From an uncultured Collinsella sp. (GTDB lineage Bacteria > Actinomycetota > Coriobacteriia > Coriobacteriales > Coriobacteriaceae), in NCBI GenBank assembly GCA_900549245.1, contig URNQ01000060.1, forward strand, positions 1-8,934: a stretch of 8,934 bases of DNA. Direction: 5' to 3'. Both the position numbers and the translations under genes were made by a program. The notes under the pieces are model-generated. The model did no database searches, was not told where the DNA came from, and saw only the letters and a program-made list of their open reading frames with translations. Shown here piece by piece: positions 7,016 to 8,934 of the stretch. Position 1 is the first letter of the stretch. Each line of letters starts with the position of its first letter.

Positions 7016-7870
7016 ATGGATATCAAACGCAAGATTTCCGAGGCACAGGGCCTTACCCCTACCGAGCAACAACTCGGCATCTCGGCCCTTGCCATGGGCG
7101 AAGACGTCCGCGGGCTTTCCATTAAGGAATTTGCCGCGTGCGCCAACGTTTCGGTCGCGAGCGTGCACCGCTTTTGCAAAAAGCTCGGCCTCGAGGGATT
7201 CAAAGACCTCAAGGTCGAACTCATCCGCCAGGCGACCGAGGCGGGCAACCGGCGCGACGTGGACATCAACTTTCCCTTCGATGCCACCTCCACCCCTGCG
7301 CAGGTGATGGAGCGCATGGAGGGGCTCTACCAGACCACCTTGGCCGAAACGCAGGAGCTGCTCGACCCTGCACAGCTCGACCACGCCGCCAAGCTCATCA
7401 TGCGCGCCGGCACCGTGGACATCTACACGGGCTCGCATAACCTGTATCCAGCGGGAATGTTCCGCGATCGCCTGCTTTCCGCCGGCAAAAGCGCGACGTG
7501 CCACGACAGCGTCGAGGCGCAGGTGCGCACGGCGCTCGCCTCGGGTCCCGACCATGTGGCAATCGTCATCTCCTACAGCGGCCTTGCCCCCAACCTCAAG
7601 GAGATCTTGCCGATTCTTAGCAGTCGACATGTCCCGGTCATCGTCATCGGCACGCCGTACTGTGCCCGCATTCACCCCGGCTTTGCCGCCTATCTCACGG
7701 TAAGCGACCACGAGAGCATGACGCACCGCATCACGCAGTTCGCCAGCCATATCGCCGTGCAATACGTACTCGATTCGCTCTATAGCAGCTACTTTGCCAA
7801 AGATTACGCCCGCTGCTCCGAGTTCTTAGAGCGCTCGTTCCCCTACACCCGCCTGCCCGGACTCAAGTAG
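7016..7870 (+). CDS. MurR/RpiR-family transcriptional regulator with SIS domain
   Basis: A 284-aa regulator. Residues 1-77 form the RpiR-type helix-turn-helix (LSIKEFAACANVSVASVHRF at 34-53 being the core, then the family's KKLGLEGFKDLK). Residues about 118-255 are a SIS (sugar isomerase) domain that normally binds a phosphorylated sugar; the conserved ISYSG segment is at 185-189. Such proteins usually repress or activate sugar-use genes in response to sugar phosphates. The start at 7016 has GGGAG 5 nt upstream; a longer frame from a TTG inside the repeat hairpin is unlikely. It lies 42 nt downstream of the glycoside hydrolase on the same strand, with repeat copy A between, so it may be co-transcribed, with reduced read-through. 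Together with the AraC regulator it gives this locus two sugar sensors. Effector unknown. Confidence 0.93.
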   Translation: MDIKRKISEAQGLTPTEQQLGISALAMGEDVRGLSIKEFAACANVSVASVHRFCKKLGLEGFKDLKVELIRQATEAGNRRDVDINFPFDATSTPAQVMERMEGLYQTTLAETQELLDPAQLDHAAKLIMRAGTVDIYTGSHNLYPAGMFRDRLLSAGKSATCHDSVEAQVRTALASGPDHVAIVISYSGLAPNLKEILPILSSRHVPVIVIGTPYCARIHPGFAAYLTVSDHESMTHRITQFASHIAVQYVLDSLYSSYFAKDYARCSEFLERSFPYTRLPGLK

Positions 7871-7872
7871 CG

Positions 7873-7897
7873 ACGAGCGTGGATTTTTGGACACTCA
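7873..7897. repeat. 25-bp direct repeat, copy 1
   Basis: Begins ACGAGCGTGGATTTTTGG and ends ACACTCA. It matches 8741-8765 in the same orientation with 2 mismatches in 25. It begins 3 nt after the RpiR stop codon. Its first part (GAGCGTGGAT) also recurs at 7904 and, inverted, at 7958-7967 as part of the adjoining hairpin. Confidence 0.8.
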
Positions 7898-7903
7898 GAT
7901 AAC

Positions 7904-7972
7904 GAGCGTGGATAATCTCCCACTTTGAGCCCGCACACAGGCCAAAACCGGGAGATTATCCACGCTCATTTT
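7904..7972. terminator. 18-bp hairpin between convergent rpiR and XRE genes
   Basis: Arms at 7904-7921 (GAGCGTGGATAATCTCCC) and 7950-7967 are exact complements around a 28-nt loop. On the plus strand a TTTT run follows (7969-7972), so it is a plausible terminator for rpiR; the same stem could also stop transcripts of the XRE gene arriving from the other side, though no T-run is seen on that side. The loop is longer than in typical intrinsic terminators. Confidence 0.7.
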
Positions 7973-8013
7973 GGGTCCCCTGGGAACGCATGAGGAGGGC
8001 GGATAGACAGCCG

Positions 8014-8634
8014 TTATTTGCGAGGCGTCAGCGACGTAAAGAGTCCGTGTTGGTTGCAGTAAAGATATATCCTGCCGCGCCCGGTAATATGGAAGCGCGG
8101 CTGCACCGATTGCTCTGGATAGAGCTTCTTAAAGCAGATGCCGTCCATAGTCGCATATGCCACAAAGCTAATGTAGTGATCCTTGGTCATGGGATGATCG
8201 AGCGTGACGTACCAATCGTCCTCGATGCGCTCGATGGAAAAGGCGTGGTCCGCGTCCGGCTCTTCGGCCTCCTGGGGAAACATCGTGGAGCCACAGCAGC
8301 TAAAGCTGCCTTCTCCGAGCGCGTGCACAACGTTTCCGCAGATAGGGCAAACGTAAAAGACGCCTTTGAGCATATTGCCTGCACGGTTGGCGTTGGCCCG
8401 AATGTCACCAGCCAAAAGCTCGGCCACGCTTATGCCGAGTCTCTGGGCCAAAGGCTCAACGAGGGAAATGTCGGGAAGGCCGCGGCCGGATTCCCACTTG
8501 CTGACGGCTTTGTCGGTCACGCCAAGGCTTTCCGCCAGGGCGCGCTGGGTGAGGCCGCGCTCTTCGCGCAGCTGCTTGATGGCATGCGCTGCCAAAAAAG
8601 TATGGGAGGCATTGGTTTGCCGTGTCTGGTTCAT
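8014..8634 (-). CDS. XRE-type regulator fused to a desulfoferrodoxin/superoxide-reductase-like domain
   Basis: A 206-aa protein. Residues about 13-75 are a Cro/CI-type helix-turn-helix (LREERGLTQRALAESLGVTD, then KAVSKWESGRGLPD), which binds DNA. Residues 94-118 are a desulforedoxin-like iron site with cysteines 96, 99, 113 and 114 (C-x2-C-x13-CC). Residues 125-206 resemble a superoxide reductase: H130, H147 and H153 (HPMTKDHYI) and C193 and H196 (YCNQHGLF) line up with the four-histidine-one-cysteine iron ligands of known enzymes. The Glu-Lys pair before the first histidine in active enzymes (GEKH) is absent (ADH here). So it is probably a redox, superoxide or iron-responsive regulator; enzyme activity is doubtful. 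The start at 8634 is preferred over the ATG at 8691, which overlaps the -10 of a good promoter; its Shine-Dalgarno is weak (GGA). It converges on rpiR and its target genes are unknown. Confidence 0.88.
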   Translation of the reverse strand: MNQTRQTNASHTFLAAHAIKQLREERGLTQRALAESLGVTDKAVSKWESGRGLPDISLVEPLAQRLGISVAELLAGDIRANANRAGNMLKGVFYVCPICGNVVHALGEGSFSCCGSTMFPQEAEEPDADHAFSIERIEDDWYVTLDHPMTKDHYISFVAYATMDGICFKKLYPEQSVQPRFHITGRGRIYLYCNQHGLFTSLTPRK

Positions 8635-8682
8635 GGGCTGTCCAATCAAATTGAAGAAATGGAGTGAACCGGTTCGACAGTC

Positions 8683-8711
8683 AGTATCCATTTGAAGGCC
8701 AGGCTCGACAA
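8683..8711 (-). promoter_or_regulatory. Promoter of the XRE-desulfoferrodoxin gene
   Basis: On the minus strand TTGTCG (-35, 8706-8711) and GATACT (-10, 8683-8688) are 17 nt apart, each matching 4 of 6 consensus positions. Transcription would begin near 8675, downstream of the ATG at 8691, which argues that translation starts at 8634 with a leader of about 40 nt. Confidence 0.5.
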
Positions 8712-8712
8712 C

Positions 8713-8725
8713 CTACGCTGCGTAG
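8713..8725. promoter_or_regulatory. Palindrome next to the -35 of the XRE gene (possible operator)
   Basis: CTACGC-T-GCGTAG is a perfect 6+1+6 palindrome lying one base upstream of the proposed -35. XRE proteins usually bind short palindromes near their own promoters, so it could be an autoregulatory site. This is based on position and symmetry alone. Confidence 0.4.
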
Positions 8726-8740
8726 ACATGCGCCAATCGA

Positions 8741-8765
8741 ACGAGCGCTGATTTTTGGACACTCA
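8741..8765. repeat. 25-bp direct repeat, copy 2
   Basis: Begins ACGAGCGCTGATTTTTGG and ends ACACTCA. It differs from 7873-7897 at two adjacent positions (CT for TG). The two copies bracket the XRE gene and its promoter. Confidence 0.8.
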
Positions 8766-8783
8766 TCCTGAGTAGTCATTTAA

Positions 8784-8854
8784 GAACGTCCCCAACGACC
8801 ACATCAGGAGTGTCCCCAGGTGCCGGCAGAAAAGGAACGTCCCCAAGTGCCGGC
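8784..8854. repeat. Tandem degenerate repeats with GTCCCC core
   Basis: Three related units share the core GTCCCCA: at 8784-8800 (GAACGTCCCCAACGACC), 8807-8827 (GGAGTGTCCCCAGG then TGCCGGC) and 8834-8854 (GGAACGTCCCCAAG then TGCCGGC). The last two match at 18 of 21 positions with a 27-nt period. No gene is visible from 8635 to the window end; this stretch holds only the XRE promoter, its palindrome and these repeats. They look like a patch of dispersed intergenic repeats, possibly REP-like. Confidence 0.65.
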
Positions 8855-8934
8855 CCAGCAACGCCGATGTTTTGGCAACGACAGACACTATGACCCAATC
8901 CGAGGGCACGGAAACGACAGGAGCCCCCGCTCGT

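Noticed and set aside
6692..7762. A 356-aa minus-strand open frame across the glycoside hydrolase/rpiR junction.
   Set aside because: It spans the ends of two well-supported plus-strand genes and matches no family I recognise.
7990..8667. A 225-aa plus-strand open frame opposite the XRE gene.
   Set aside because: The minus strand contains the recognisable helix-turn-helix and metal-binding motifs; this frame is its shadow.
7873..8854. CRISPR array, suggested by repeated short motifs around the XRE gene.
   Set aside because: Repeats are few, imperfect and irregularly spaced, without uniform spacers or cas genes.
8866..8894. A tiny plus-strand open frame starting ATGTTTTGG near the window end.
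   Set aside because: Only about eight codons, no ribosome binding site and no sign of coding.
24..8902. A 14-bp inverted match (CGGATTGGGTCATA) between 24-37 and 8889-8902, near both window ends, which could suggest terminal repeats of a mobile element.
   Set aside because: A single 14-bp match is not far from chance in this length, the flanking bases diverge, and no transposase or integrase lies between.

Overview
The window is GC-rich and gene-dense. It most resembles a gut Coriobacteriia genome (Actinomycetota, Collinsella-like). I infer this from codon usage, protein composition, the stand-alone EIIA-Glc and the style of the intergenic repeats; nothing in the window proves the taxon. Seven protein genes are supported: a secreted lipoprotein, PTS EIIA-Glc, a GH1 6-phospho-beta-glucosidase, an AraC-type regulator, a large cytoplasmic glycoside hydrolase with a C-terminal jelly roll, an RpiR-type regulator, and an XRE-type DNA-binding protein fused to a desulfoferrodoxin/superoxide-reductase-like domain.

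Layout. Positions 1-188 hold no gene but carry a roughly 100-nt imperfect palindrome and a second perfect hairpin just beyond the lipoprotein stop codon. On the minus strand lie the lipoprotein (746-189), EIIA-Glc (1520-984, with its own promoter and a classical terminator), the 6-phospho-beta-glucosidase (3109-1661) and the AraC regulator (4289-3282). The AraC gene is divergent from the plus-strand glycoside hydrolase (4406-6973), which is followed 42 nt later by the RpiR regulator (7016-7870). The XRE-desulfoferrodoxin gene (8634-8014, minus) converges on RpiR across an 18-bp hairpin. The last 300 bases hold its promoter, a palindrome and several short dispersed-type repeats.

How the genes may work together. 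The central block (bgl, araC, large glycoside hydrolase, rpiR) looks like one carbohydrate-use locus. Two sugar-responsive regulators surround two cytoplasmic glycosidases, one acting on PTS-imported phospho-beta-glucosides and one related to GH106-like (alpha-L-rhamnosidase-like) enzymes. EIIA-Glc next door could supply phosphate to a permease, but no EIIB/EIIC component is in the window. The actual substrate is unknown.

Most interesting points. (1) The XRE protein keeps both a Cys4 desulforedoxin-type site and the complete His4-Cys ligand set of a superoxide reductase, suggesting a redox, superoxide or iron-sensing regulator. (2) A repeated hairpin element of about 30 bp sits at the 3' ends of two genes, and in one case it supplies the last codons and stop codon. 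(3) The XRE gene lies between two 25-bp near-identical direct repeats.
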